From: Burkholderia sp. D-99
GTDB lineage: Bacteria > Pseudomonadota > Gammaproteobacteria > Burkholderiales > Burkholderiaceae
DNA: 64,000 nt
Assembly (NCBI RefSeq): GCF_011605345.1
Contig: NZ_JAAOXM010000002.1
Location: 496,001-560,000, forward strand
Direction of reading: 5' to 3'
In this document: piece by piece, positions 8,778 to 16,195 of the stretch
Numbering within the stretch: the first letter of the stretch is position 1
Layout of the letters: each line of letters opens with the position of its first letter
Program-made: the position numbers and the translations under genes
Notes under the pieces: generated by a model
The model's database searches: none
What the model saw: only the letters and a program-made list of their open reading frames with translations
Told to the model about the DNA's origin: nothing

Positions 8778-10325
8778 TCAGTCCTTGCCCTTCGCGCCGC
8801 CCTTCTCGCCGCGCGCGCTATTCGCATCGGCCGCGCCGACGATCCCGCGTTCGCGCGCCCACACGATCGCCTCGCCGCGGCTGTGCACGTCGAGCTTCGC
8901 GTAGATCGTCGCGACGTGATTGCGCACGGTGTTCGGCGCGAGCCCGAGGCGGCCGGCGATCTCCTTGTCCGCGAGACCGTGGCACAGCAGGTCGAACACG
9001 TCGCGCTCGCGCGCGGTCAGGTCCGACAGTTGAGCGCCCGCATCCGGCGCATTCGCGCGCCGCACGTTCGCCAGCTTCTCGATCAGCGTGCGGCTGAACC
9101 ACGACGCATCCTGCATCGCGGTTTCGATCGCGTAGACGAGTTCCATCTCCGTGCGCTTGCGATCGCTGATGTCGAGCAGCGCGACGAGCAGGCAGTCGCG
9201 GCCGTGTATCGCGACGGGATCGGCCGACACGACGCAATCGCGCACGTCGCCTTCACGCGTGCGAATCTGCACGTCGGCGTTGCGTACGTTGCCGTCGCGC
9301 GCGAGCCGCCCTTCGATGCGCTGCCACGCGCCGCGTTCGGCCCACAGCCCGAGCTCGTCCGCGGATTTGCCGAGCAGGTCGTCCTGCGCGTGGCCCGTCA
9401 TCGCGGCGAATGCGCCGTTCACGTCGAGCAATTCGAAGCGGTCGGCCGTGACGATCGCGGTGGCGACCGGCGCCATCCGGAACGCCGTCGCGAAGCGTTC
9501 CTCGCTCTGCCGCAGCGCGCGCTCGGCCTGCTTGCGCGGCTCGAGATCCATGAACGTGAACAGCATGCATGCCTCGTCGTTCATGTCGATCGGCTGCCCG
9601 GCGACGACCACGGCCTTCGTGCTGCCGTCCGCGCGTTTCAGCACGGCCTCCATCTGCGGGATCGTCGCGCCTTCGCCGAGCCGCTCGATCGCGAGCTCAC
9701 GCCGCTCGGCCTGGTCGAGCACGTCGACCTCGTACACCGAGCGGCCGAGCACGTCGTCGCGCGCGTGGCCGGTCATGTCGAGAAAGCCCTGGTTGACCTT
9801 CACGTAGCGCAGGTCGTCGAGCCGGCAGATCACGGCCGGCGCCGGGTTCGCGTTGAAGGTGCGCTCGAAGCGCTCCTCGGCGCTCGCCCATTCGGTCGCG
9901 TCGTGCAGCACGAGCGCGAGGCAGTCGGGTTCGCCGGCCGCGTTCGTCAGCACGAGGCTGCGGATGCGGTGGACCCAGCTCACGGTCTCGTCGGCGGCCG
10001 ATTCGACTTCGACCGTCACGTCGCTGAATTCCTCGCCCGCGATCACGCGATCCATCGGATAGTGGCCGTCGCGCACCGGATGATTGTTCCGGTAGCGCAG
10101 CCGGAAGCGCTCGCGGTAATCGGTGACGGTCGCGCCGAGCGCCTTCAGCTCGGTCACGCCGTGCATCGCGAGCGCGGCCTCGTTCGCCCAGACGATCCGC
10201 TGGTCGGGCTCGACCAGGATCACGCCCTCGGTGAGCCCCGCGATGATCTGGTGCAGCTGGCGCCGGTCGGTGTGCGACTTCAGCGCCTGTTCGTTTACCT
10301 GTTCGTTCATCGAATGGTTGTCCAT
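8778..10325 (-). CDS. Triple-PAS sensor/regulator with C-terminal LuxR HTH
   Basis: The 515-residue protein has three PAS-type segments, roughly residues 22-130, 150-260 and 275-390, each with PAS features (IVWANEAA, YVKVNQGFLDMTGHARDD, LLDVNGAFAAMTGHAQDD). A LuxR/GerE helix-turn-helix follows at about 433-495 (LTARERDVFDLLCHG ... APNTVRNHVATIYAKL). No receiver domain or membrane segment is present, so it is probably a cytosolic one-component sensor binding a ligand or cofactor through PAS. The start at 10325 is a choice; upstream frame to 10469 is arginine-rich, and the RBS is weak. Its own upstream region carries one copy of the palindrome shared with neighbouring stress genes, suggesting autoregulation. 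Confidence 0.85.
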   Translation of the reverse strand: MDNHSMNEQVNEQALKSHTDRRQLHQIIAGLTEGVILVEPDQRIVWANEAALAMHGVTELKALGATVTDYRERFRLRYRNNHPVRDGHYPMDRVIAGEEFSDVTVEVESAADETVSWVHRIRSLVLTNAAGEPDCLALVLHDATEWASAEERFERTFNANPAPAVICRLDDLRYVKVNQGFLDMTGHARDDVLGRSVYEVDVLDQAERRELAIERLGEGATIPQMEAVLKRADGSTKAVVVAGQPIDMNDEACMLFTFMDLEPRKQAERALRQSEERFATAFRMAPVATAIVTADRFELLDVNGAFAAMTGHAQDDLLGKSADELGLWAERGAWQRIEGRLARDGNVRNADVQIRTREGDVRDCVVSADPVAIHGRDCLLVALLDISDRKRTEMELVYAIETAMQDASWFSRTLIEKLANVRRANAPDAGAQLSDLTARERDVFDLLCHGLADKEIAGRLGLAPNTVRNHVATIYAKLDVHSRGEAIVWARERGIVGAADANSARGEKGGAKGKD

Positions 10326-10427
10326 GTCGTCAGCATGACCGCCCCGGCCCGTTGCCGCTTCGTCGACACGCGCCGGCCGGCGCGTGTGGCGATGATCGCG
10401 TGCCGCACCCGTGCACGACAGGCGCGG

Positions 10428-10450
10428 ATGCACTAGCCGCCATAGTACAT
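10428..10450. promoter_or_regulatory. Operator-like palindrome, copy 2 (upstream of PAS-LuxR gene)
   Basis: ATGCACTAG, 5-bp spacer, then ATAGTACAT; 7 of 9 positions are symmetric. It lies 103-125 bp upstream of the regulator start at 10325, nearly the same distance as copy 1 from its gene. Confidence 0.6.
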
Positions 10451-10568
10451 TCGCACCGCGCGCCGCCACCGTGCGGCATCCCGCCGATCCCGCAGCATTC
10501 GCCGCGTCGGCTTTCCGCGCGCCTCAGCCAGCGGGCGCACCGCCTCCCCTTCACGACGCCCCGTGCAA

Positions 10569-10591
10569 ACGCACTAGCCGATCAGGTGAAT
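10569..10591. promoter_or_regulatory. Operator-like palindrome, copy 3 (upstream of proline-rich gene)
   Basis: ACGCACTAG, spacer CCGAT, then CAGGTGAAT. The inner CACTAG-N5-CAGGTG core keeps the half-site pattern and 5-bp spacing of the other two copies. It lies 90-112 bp upstream of ATG 10681 on the plus strand. Confidence 0.5.
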
Positions 10592-10680
10592 TTGCGCGAT
10601 GTCCTCGCACGTTCGCCCCGGTACGCTGGTCCTGCATCGGCGCTCATGCGCTGCCATCCGAACCGCAGAGGAGAAGCACG

Positions 10681-10845
10681 ATGAAGCTCCATCAGACACC
10701 CGATCCGACGCGGCCCGAACCACGTCCGGGCAGCCCGCCCGAACCGCCGCCCGGCACCGACCCGCCGGTTCCGCTGCCGCCCGACGTGCCGCGCCCGGAC
10801 ATCCCGCCGCGCGAGCCCGGCTACGACACGCCGATCGTCCGGTAA
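10681..10845 (+). CDS. Small proline-rich protein of unknown function
   Basis: The 54-residue protein is about 40 percent proline (for example PRPGSPPEPPPGTDPPVPLP) and ends YDTPIVR. It has no signal peptide or membrane segment. The start has a good RBS (GAGGAG, 8 nt before ATG 10681). It is probably intrinsically disordered; no family is recognised. It is the first gene of the plus-strand stress cluster and carries palindrome copy 3 upstream. Confidence 0.7.
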   Translation: MKLHQTPDPTRPEPRPGSPPEPPPGTDPPVPLPPDVPRPDIPPREPGYDTPIVR

Positions 10846-10901
10846 CGGACGGCGCCGTTCGTACGTTCACATTCACCACGCCCATCGACGGAGAACCATC
10901 C

Positions 10902-11252
10902 ATGAACAAGACCCGACACCTCACGACGCTGCTCGCCGTCAGCGCGGCGTTCCTGCTCGGCGCCGCACCGCTCACGAACGCGGCTGCGCAGGACGCATCG
11001 ACCGACAACGGCATGAAGACCGAATCGAACCAGCCCGTCACCGACACGTGGATCACGACCAAGGTGAAGGGCCAACTGGCCGCCACCGACGGCCTGAAGA
11101 GTGTCGACATCAGCGTGAAGACCGTCGACGGCATCGTCACGTTGACGGGCGTGCTGCCGACGAAGATCGCCGTGAAGAAGGCGATCGCCGTGTCGCGCGC
11201 GGTCAAGGGCGTGAAGCACGTCGACGCATCCGGCCTGAAGGCGAAGGCCTGA
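10902..11252 (+). CDS. Periplasmic BON-domain protein (OsmY-like)
   Basis: The 116-residue protein has a signal peptide (about residues 1-30, ending NAAAQ), then one BON domain: DTWITTKVKGQLAATDGL ... VDGIVTLTGVLPTKIAVKKA. BON domains are thought to contact membranes or phospholipid and are typical of osmotic and envelope stress proteins such as OsmY, which has two; this has one. RBS GGAGAA precedes ATG 10902. It follows the proline-rich gene by 56 bp and precedes the second CsbD gene, consistent with a stress cluster. Confidence 0.9.
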   Translation: MNKTRHLTTLLAVSAAFLLGAAPLTNAAAQDASTDNGMKTESNQPVTDTWITTKVKGQLAATDGLKSVDISVKTVDGIVTLTGVLPTKIAVKKAIAVSRAVKGVKHVDASGLKAKA

Positions 11253-11258
11253 CCTCCG

Positions 11259-11283
11259 GGCGCGGCACGCCGCCGCGCCTTTT
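11259..11283 (+). terminator. Terminator after the BON gene
   Basis: GGCGCGGC (11259-11266) and GCCGCGCC (11272-11279) form an 8-bp stem with a 5-nt loop, followed by TTTT. It lies between the BON gene and the second CsbD gene, so it ends or attenuates transcription there. Confidence 0.65.
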
Positions 11284-11308
11284 ATCCCTGCACGACAAGG
11301 AGCACACC

Positions 11309-11506
11309 ATGAACGAGGACAAGATCAAGGGCCAGTGGAAGCAGCTCTCCGGCAAGCTGAAGGCCAAGTGGGGCAAGCTGACCGACGACGACCTGGCCGT
11401 CGCGGAAGGCAATCGCGAGTATCTCGCCGGGAAGATCCAGGAACGTTACGGGATCGCCCGCGACGCGGCCGAGAAGCAGCTGAAGGAGTTCGATCGCGAG
11501 CTGTAA
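11309..11506 (+). CDS. CsbD family stress protein (second copy)
   Basis: A 65-residue CsbD protein (MNEDKIKGQWKQLSGKLKAK ...), charged and lacking a signal peptide. It differs from the first copy by carrying the longer enterobacterial YjbJ-type sequence (WGKLTDDDLAVAEGNREYL). RBS AAGGAG precedes ATG 11309. It lies just after a terminator-like hairpin and before a tiny membrane protein gene. The operator-like palindrome is not seen directly upstream of this gene. Confidence 0.92.
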   Translation: MNEDKIKGQWKQLSGKLKAKWGKLTDDDLAVAEGNREYLAGKIQERYGIARDAAEKQLKEFDREL

Positions 11507-11569
11507 CGCGACAGCACATTCACGCAACCGCCGCGGCGCCAACGGCGTCGCGGCCATCAGGACGACGAC

Positions 11570-11653
11570 ATGGGCAAATACCTGATCGCCTGGCTGCTCG
11601 GCGTGCCGGCCGGGCTGCTGGTGCTGTTCTATCTGATCACGCACGTGTTCTGA
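11570..11653 (+). CDS. 27-residue single-span membrane protein
   Basis: The 28-codon frame encodes a peptide that is almost entirely one transmembrane helix (IAWLLGVPAGLLVLFYLI). It starts at ATG 11570 behind AGGACGACG, 63 bp after the CsbD stop, and ends at TGA 11653. Such small hydrophobic proteins are common in stress loci; no function is known to me. The coding call rests on composition and position, as there is no close family. Confidence 0.6.
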   Translation: MGKYLIAWLLGVPAGLLVLFYLITHVF

Positions 11654-11765
11654 CGGCGCGGTGTCCGGCGCCCGGCGCGCGCGCCGCCCGCATTCCTGCC
11701 CGCATTTCCGCCCGTATTCCACGGCATACTACGGCGACTGTCACGACCCCCGCGCGCCATCCGCC

Positions 11766-13274
11766 ATGCCCCAGCCGCCCTTGCAGGACACCAACCATCC
11801 CGACTACGCGATCGCCGGCGACACCGTGATCCGCCGCCCGGACGGCCTGCCGCTGTGGGCCAAGGATGGCACGCCGCTGCCGATCGAACAGCCGCACGCG
11901 TTCCGCTGCATCGGCGGCCGCTGGTTCACCGACGGCGTACACGTTATCGTGCAAGGGCAACTCGGCAGCGCGATGGCGATGCTGTATTACTACCGGATCG
12001 AGGACGCCGATCTCGAGACGTTCGAGATCCTGAACCAGCGCTACGCGCGCGATGCGCGGCAGGCGTACTACATCACCGGCCGGACGATCCGCACGCGCAG
12101 CCCGCACACATTCCGGCCGCTCGTCTACGAAACCTGGAACCGTCCGACCGACGAACGCGGCGTGACGTTCGAGATGTGCGAGCACGAGTACATCGCGACC
12201 GACGACGAATCGATCTACATGAACGGCCGGCGCATCAACGGCTCGCATGGCGCGAGCGCGATCGGCTTTCCGGGCGGCTATTTCGCCGATGCCGATCGCG
12301 TGTACTACTACGGCCGGCCGAAGGACATCGATCGCGCGAGCTTCCTGTGCGGCCCCGACGAGGCCGGCTACCTGCGATGCACCGACCGGATCGGCCCGAT
12401 CGAATCCGGCGCGCGGCAGACGGTGCAGGAGACGCGCATGTTCGACGAATGGCGCAGCTTCTTCACGATGCGCCCCGAACTGCGGGACTACTGGTGGCAT
12501 CGGCAGCCACGGCCGGCGTCGGGCACGACGGTGCGGTTCCAGGACGCGACGCTGACCGGCTTCGATCCAGCGACCTTCGCCGCGCGCGAGACGCTGTTCG
12601 ACTTCGGTACGATCGACTGGCTGTGCGGTGACGCGCACGGCATTCACTGGGCATACCGGACCTGTGCCGAGATGCCGATCGAGCTGACCCGCTTCTCGGA
12701 CCGGCCGATCGATGCGCTGCGTGTGCTCGGCCCGCACTACTTCACCGATGGCGTCACGGTGTTCTACGCGTTCACGCCATCCCGGCCGCAGCCGCTGCGC
12801 GGCGCCGATCCGGCCGCGTTCCGCGTGCTGTCGGGCGGCTGGGCGCGCGACGCGACGCGGGCGTTTCATCTCGGCGTCGTCAAGAAAGGCATCGACCCCG
12901 ATCGGTTGAATGTCGAAGGCAGCTACGCATGGGACGGCGAGCGCCTGTTCTGCGACGGCAAGCCGCTGCAGGTCGACGTGCCGGCCAGCGAATTCCAGGT
13001 GCTGCATCCGACGTTCCTGCGCGCCGGCGACAAGCTGTTCTTCGGCCGCCGGCCGGTATCGACGAAGCGCGTGCACCTGCCGACGCTCGAATTCCTCGAC
13101 GACGATTTCGCACGCGACAGCAAGCACGCGTATATCGTCGGCTACGTGAGCCTCGTCGAGATCGACGGCGCCGATCCGGCCACGTTCCGCGTCGTCGAAC
13201 CCGGGACCGCGGAGGACAGCGCCCGTCGCTACGACGCACGGACCTTGCGCGACGCCACCGCGCCGCGCGACTGA
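11766..13274 (+). CDS. DKNYY-repeat family protein
   Basis: The 502-residue protein has no signal peptide. It contains repeated units with the pattern D-x-x-x-VYY-x-G-x-x-(I/V)-x-G-A-D-x-x-(S/T)-F, for example YFADADRVYYYGRPKDID and HAYIVGYVSLVEIDGADPATF, as in DKNYY-family proteins, whose function is unknown. ATG 11766 is chosen because the preceding open frame is arginine-rich and unlike protein. It is convergent with the DUF1338 gene and follows the small membrane protein gene by 112 bp. Confidence 0.75.
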   Translation: MPQPPLQDTNHPDYAIAGDTVIRRPDGLPLWAKDGTPLPIEQPHAFRCIGGRWFTDGVHVIVQGQLGSAMAMLYYYRIEDADLETFEILNQRYARDARQAYYITGRTIRTRSPHTFRPLVYETWNRPTDERGVTFEMCEHEYIATDDESIYMNGRRINGSHGASAIGFPGGYFADADRVYYYGRPKDIDRASFLCGPDEAGYLRCTDRIGPIESGARQTVQETRMFDEWRSFFTMRPELRDYWWHRQPRPASGTTVRFQDATLTGFDPATFAARETLFDFGTIDWLCGDAHGIHWAYRTCAEMPIELTRFSDRPIDALRVLGPHYFTDGVTVFYAFTPSRPQPLRGADPAAFRVLSGGWARDATRAFHLGVVKKGIDPDRLNVEGSYAWDGERLFCDGKPLQVDVPASEFQVLHPTFLRAGDKLFFGRRPVSTKRVHLPTLEFLDDDFARDSKHAYIVGYVSLVEIDGADPATFRVVEPGTAEDSARRYDARTLRDATAPRD

Positions 13275-13292
13275 CGCACGCCGCCCAACGCA

Positions 13293-13324
13293 ATCGGGCA
13301 GGACGCTGTCGCGCCCTGCCCGAT
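13293..13324. terminator. Terminator-like hairpin between convergent genes
   Basis: ATCGGGCAGG (13293-13302) and CCTGCCCGAT (13315-13324) form a perfect 10-bp stem with a 12-nt loop. There is no U-tract. It lies between the 3' ends of the DKNYY and DUF1338 genes. Confidence 0.55.
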
Positions 13325-13405
13325 CGCTTGACTCCCTCGGCAGCGGCCCGCCGGTGCCGGCACGGCGATCGCGCCGCCCACGCACCGCTGGCCGCGTCGC
13401 CTGTG

Positions 13406-14434
13406 TTACTTCGCCGCGTTCGCCGTCATCTTGAAGATGCCCTGCGCGTTACCCGCATCGAAACGCAGATCGGTCACCCAGCGGCGCGCCGCCTGGTCGA
13501 ACGTGCGCTTGCGCGTGATGAACTCGTAGAACGAACCCGGCACGTTGCGCTTCACCGTGCCGCCGTCACGCGTGCGGAATTCGCGCTCGACGGTATCCGC
13601 GCGATAGGCGGTCTGGAACACGCGGCCCGAGCGCGAACGCTCGACTTCCGGCTTCATCGGCCGGCCCTTCGCCTTCTCGTCATCGGACAGCTTGAACACG
13701 TCGGCCACGCGGTCGGTCGCATGGTTGAACGCGTTGCCTTCGGTCGAGATCCACGCCATTTCCGCCGATTCCAGCAGCAGCGTTTCGTAGTCGAGCTCGT
13801 TCGGCAGGTCGTGCTGGCGCGCGAACGCACCGACGATCTCCGGCAGCAGCGTGTGCGCGGCGTCGAGCGAGAGCCAGCCTTCGCGCTCGACTTCCCACAG
13901 CAGCGCGACGGCCGCCGGCGACAGCGGATCGCGCGACGTGCTCACGACGTTCGTCACGGCCTGCTGGAATTCCTTCGAGAAACGCTCCGGATGCAGTTCG
14001 CTGACGAAGAACTGCGCGATTTCGTCCGGCGCGTCTTCATGCGCATACGCGCGGCCCGTCATGCCGAGCTTGTCGAGCGGGTAACGGCCGTTCAGGCGGA
14101 AGCCGAGCGGACGCAGGATGCGCGTGAAAGCAGCCTCGCCCGGCGGCAGCGCGCCCGTGTTCGGCCAGCGCACCGTGCGCAGCGCGCCGTGATCGAAATA
14201 GACCGAACCGCCGCTTTCGATCGCGTCGGCCGTGTACGCGCGGCCGTTCGCCGAACGTTCGAGCAGCCCTTCGAACAGCGCCATGTTCATCGCCTGCGCG
14301 ATTTCCGCGCGCGTCACGACGCCGTCTTCCCATTCTTCGAGGATGGCCGGCATGTTCAGGGTCGAGAACAGGGCGTCGGTCTTCGCCTGTCCCAGCAGCT
14401 TCGTCAGCAAGCTCTCGATATTCGGATTGCGCAT
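13406..14434 (-). CDS. DUF1338 (HglS-like) 2-oxoadipate dioxygenase/decarboxylase family protein
   Basis: The 342-residue cytosolic protein belongs to the DUF1338 family, whose characterised member HglS converts 2-oxoadipate to D-2-hydroxyglutarate in lysine catabolism using a 2-His-1-Glu metal site. The order of candidate ligands is kept: His82 (with Arg86, in DHGALR), His238 (NHATDR) and Glu304 (FYEFITRK). It is shorter than HglS (about 460 residues), so substrate may differ. It is divergent from a LysR regulator 224 bp away, the likely controller. No other lysine-catabolic genes adjoin. Confidence 0.8.
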   Translation of the reverse strand: MRNPNIESLLTKLLGQAKTDALFSTLNMPAILEEWEDGVVTRAEIAQAMNMALFEGLLERSANGRAYTADAIESGGSVYFDHGALRTVRWPNTGALPPGEAAFTRILRPLGFRLNGRYPLDKLGMTGRAYAHEDAPDEIAQFFVSELHPERFSKEFQQAVTNVVSTSRDPLSPAAVALLWEVEREGWLSLDAAHTLLPEIVGAFARQHDLPNELDYETLLLESAEMAWISTEGNAFNHATDRVADVFKLSDDEKAKGRPMKPEVERSRSGRVFQTAYRADTVEREFRTRDGGTVKRNVPGSFYEFITRKRTFDQAARRWVTDLRFDAGNAQGIFKMTANAAK

Positions 14435-14658
14435 CAGGATTCTCGTCTCGGGGGACCGCCGGCAAACGTGCCGGCACTCGTTGGCCGGCCGCCCTGCGGG
14501 CGCCTAGCCTTGCGTGGGGAGCATTATTCAAAGGGTTGCAGCCGGGCGTAAAGCGAGATTAAATTGATACGTGATGAGTTTTTGGAATTATCAGCCGTTC
14601 TTCGCCCGCCTTCCGCCCCCGCGCGGCGCGGCCCTGTTCGTCAGACGAATCGAGCATC

Positions 14659-15615
14659 ATGCGTAAATTCAAGATCCCCAACATGGGCGCGCTCGTGGCC
14701 TTCGAAGCCGCCGCACGCCACGAGAGCTTCACGCACGCGGCCAAGGAGCTGTTCCTGACCGAAAGCGCGGTATCGCGGCAGATCGCGACGCTGGAAGCCA
14801 GCCTCGGCGTGCGGCTGTTCGCCCGCGTGAAGCAGCGCGTCGTGCTGACGCGCGCCGGCAAGCTGTACGGCACGCAGGTGCGGCGTGCGCTGGAAACGCT
14901 CGACCGCGACACGCTGTCGATCATCGCGCACGGCAGCGGCGGCGGTTACCTGGAGCTCGCGGTGCTGCCGACCTTCGCGTCGCACTGGCTGATCCCGCGC
15001 ATCAAGAGCTTCTACGACCGCACGCCCGACGTGCGCGTGAACATGGGCAGCCGCACCGATCTGTTCTCGTTCGAGGACACGCACTTCGAGGCCGCGATCC
15101 ACTACGGCAAGCCGACCTGGCCGGGTACGTCGTCCGACTACCTGTTCGGCGAGGAAGTCGTGCCGATCTGCTCGCCCGCGCTGCTCGACGGGCCCGTCGA
15201 GCGCGTCGAGGATCTGCTCGCGTATCCGCTGCTGCACTCGACGACGCGCCCCGGCGCGTGGGCGCAGTGGTTCGAGACGCACGGCGTCGAGGACATTCGC
15301 ACGATGCAGGGCGTGCGCTACGAGCTGCACACGATGCTGATCAGCGCGGCCGCGGCCGGGCTCGGCATCGCGCTCGTGCCGAAATTCTTCGTCGAGGAAC
15401 AGTTGCAGCAGCTCGGCCTGGTCGTGCCGTGCGACGCGGCGACGGTCGGCGATTCCGCGTACTACCTCGTGTATCCGACGGAATTCAGCCACAGCAAGCC
15501 GCTGGAGCTGTTTCGCGGCTGGCTGCTCGAACAGGCGAGCGCGTATGCGGCGCCGGGGCGCGCGGAGGAGGATGCCGATCCGGAGGATGACGAGGACGAC
15601 GAGGACGTCGAGTAA
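14659..15615 (+). CDS. LysR-family transcriptional regulator
   Basis: The 318-residue protein has an N-terminal winged HTH (ALVAFEAAARHESFTHAAKELFLTES ... SRQIATLE, residues 8-60) and a LysR effector domain (about 95-295). The C-terminus is an unusual acidic tail (EEDADPEDDEDDEDVE). It is divergently transcribed from the DUF1338 gene and is probably its regulator, as is usual for LysR genes. Confidence 0.92.
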   Translation: MRKFKIPNMGALVAFEAAARHESFTHAAKELFLTESAVSRQIATLEASLGVRLFARVKQRVVLTRAGKLYGTQVRRALETLDRDTLSIIAHGSGGGYLELAVLPTFASHWLIPRIKSFYDRTPDVRVNMGSRTDLFSFEDTHFEAAIHYGKPTWPGTSSDYLFGEEVVPICSPALLDGPVERVEDLLAYPLLHSTTRPGAWAQWFETHGVEDIRTMQGVRYELHTMLISAAAAGLGIALVPKFFVEEQLQQLGLVVPCDAATVGDSAYYLVYPTEFSHSKPLELFRGWLLEQASAYAAPGRAEEDADPEDDEDDEDVE

Positions 15616-15634
15616 CGGTGCGATCGCGCCCGCG

Positions 15635-16129
15635 TCATGGCGCGGTGGCCTCGCATGCGTGCCGCGTCGGCGGAGCGGCCGTCACCACCTTCACCAGCCG
15701 CGCGCGGTCGGGCGTTTCCAGCCCCGGGCACACGGTATCCAGATCGCGGATCACGACCGTTGCGCGCCCGTCGAACCGGCACACGCCGTCGGGCTGCGCG
15801 ACGGGGAGCCGCAGCCCGCGCAGCGCATCGCGCTGGTTCGTGAAGGCGATCACGCCCGCGCGTTGCGAGCGGTCGGGCAAGCGCCGCGCCGATGCGTCAT
15901 CCGCTTCGAACCACACGTCCGAGCCGATCGATTCGTCGCCGTAGTCGAGCGCATACCGGCCCGACAGCGTGATCGACCGGCCGACATGCACCGAATGGCA
16001 TGCCGGTTCGGCGTCAGGCGGGATCGGCTGCGCGCGTGCCGCGACCGCGCCACAAGCCAGCCACACCACTGCGCACAGCACGCAAACGCGGCCGGTCACG
16101 CGCGACACTTCAATCGATTGGCGGATCAT
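15635..16129 (-). CDS. Secreted protein of unknown function
   Basis: The 164-residue protein has a hydrophobic signal sequence (VCVLCAVVWLACGAVAARAQ) and several cysteines in the mature part (ACHSVHVG, GVCRFDG, TVCPG, ACEATAP), suggesting a disulfide-bonded periplasmic protein. No domain is recognised. The start is uncertain: ATG 16129 or 16150 both fit, neither with a strong RBS. It follows the TonB-dependent receptor gene by 66 bp on the same strand and may be cotranscribed with it. Confidence 0.6.
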   Translation of the reverse strand: MIRQSIEVSRVTGRVCVLCAVVWLACGAVAARAQPIPPDAEPACHSVHVGRSITLSGRYALDYGDESIGSDVWFEADDASARRLPDRSQRAGVIAFTNQRDALRGLRLPVAQPDGVCRFDGRATVVIRDLDTVCPGLETPDRARLVKVVTAAPPTRHACEATAP

Positions 16130-16195
16130 GGGCAATGAGGTGCGGGCCATCGTGACGATGACCCGCATTGTCGCGCAACGCACGCGTGACGCGCG

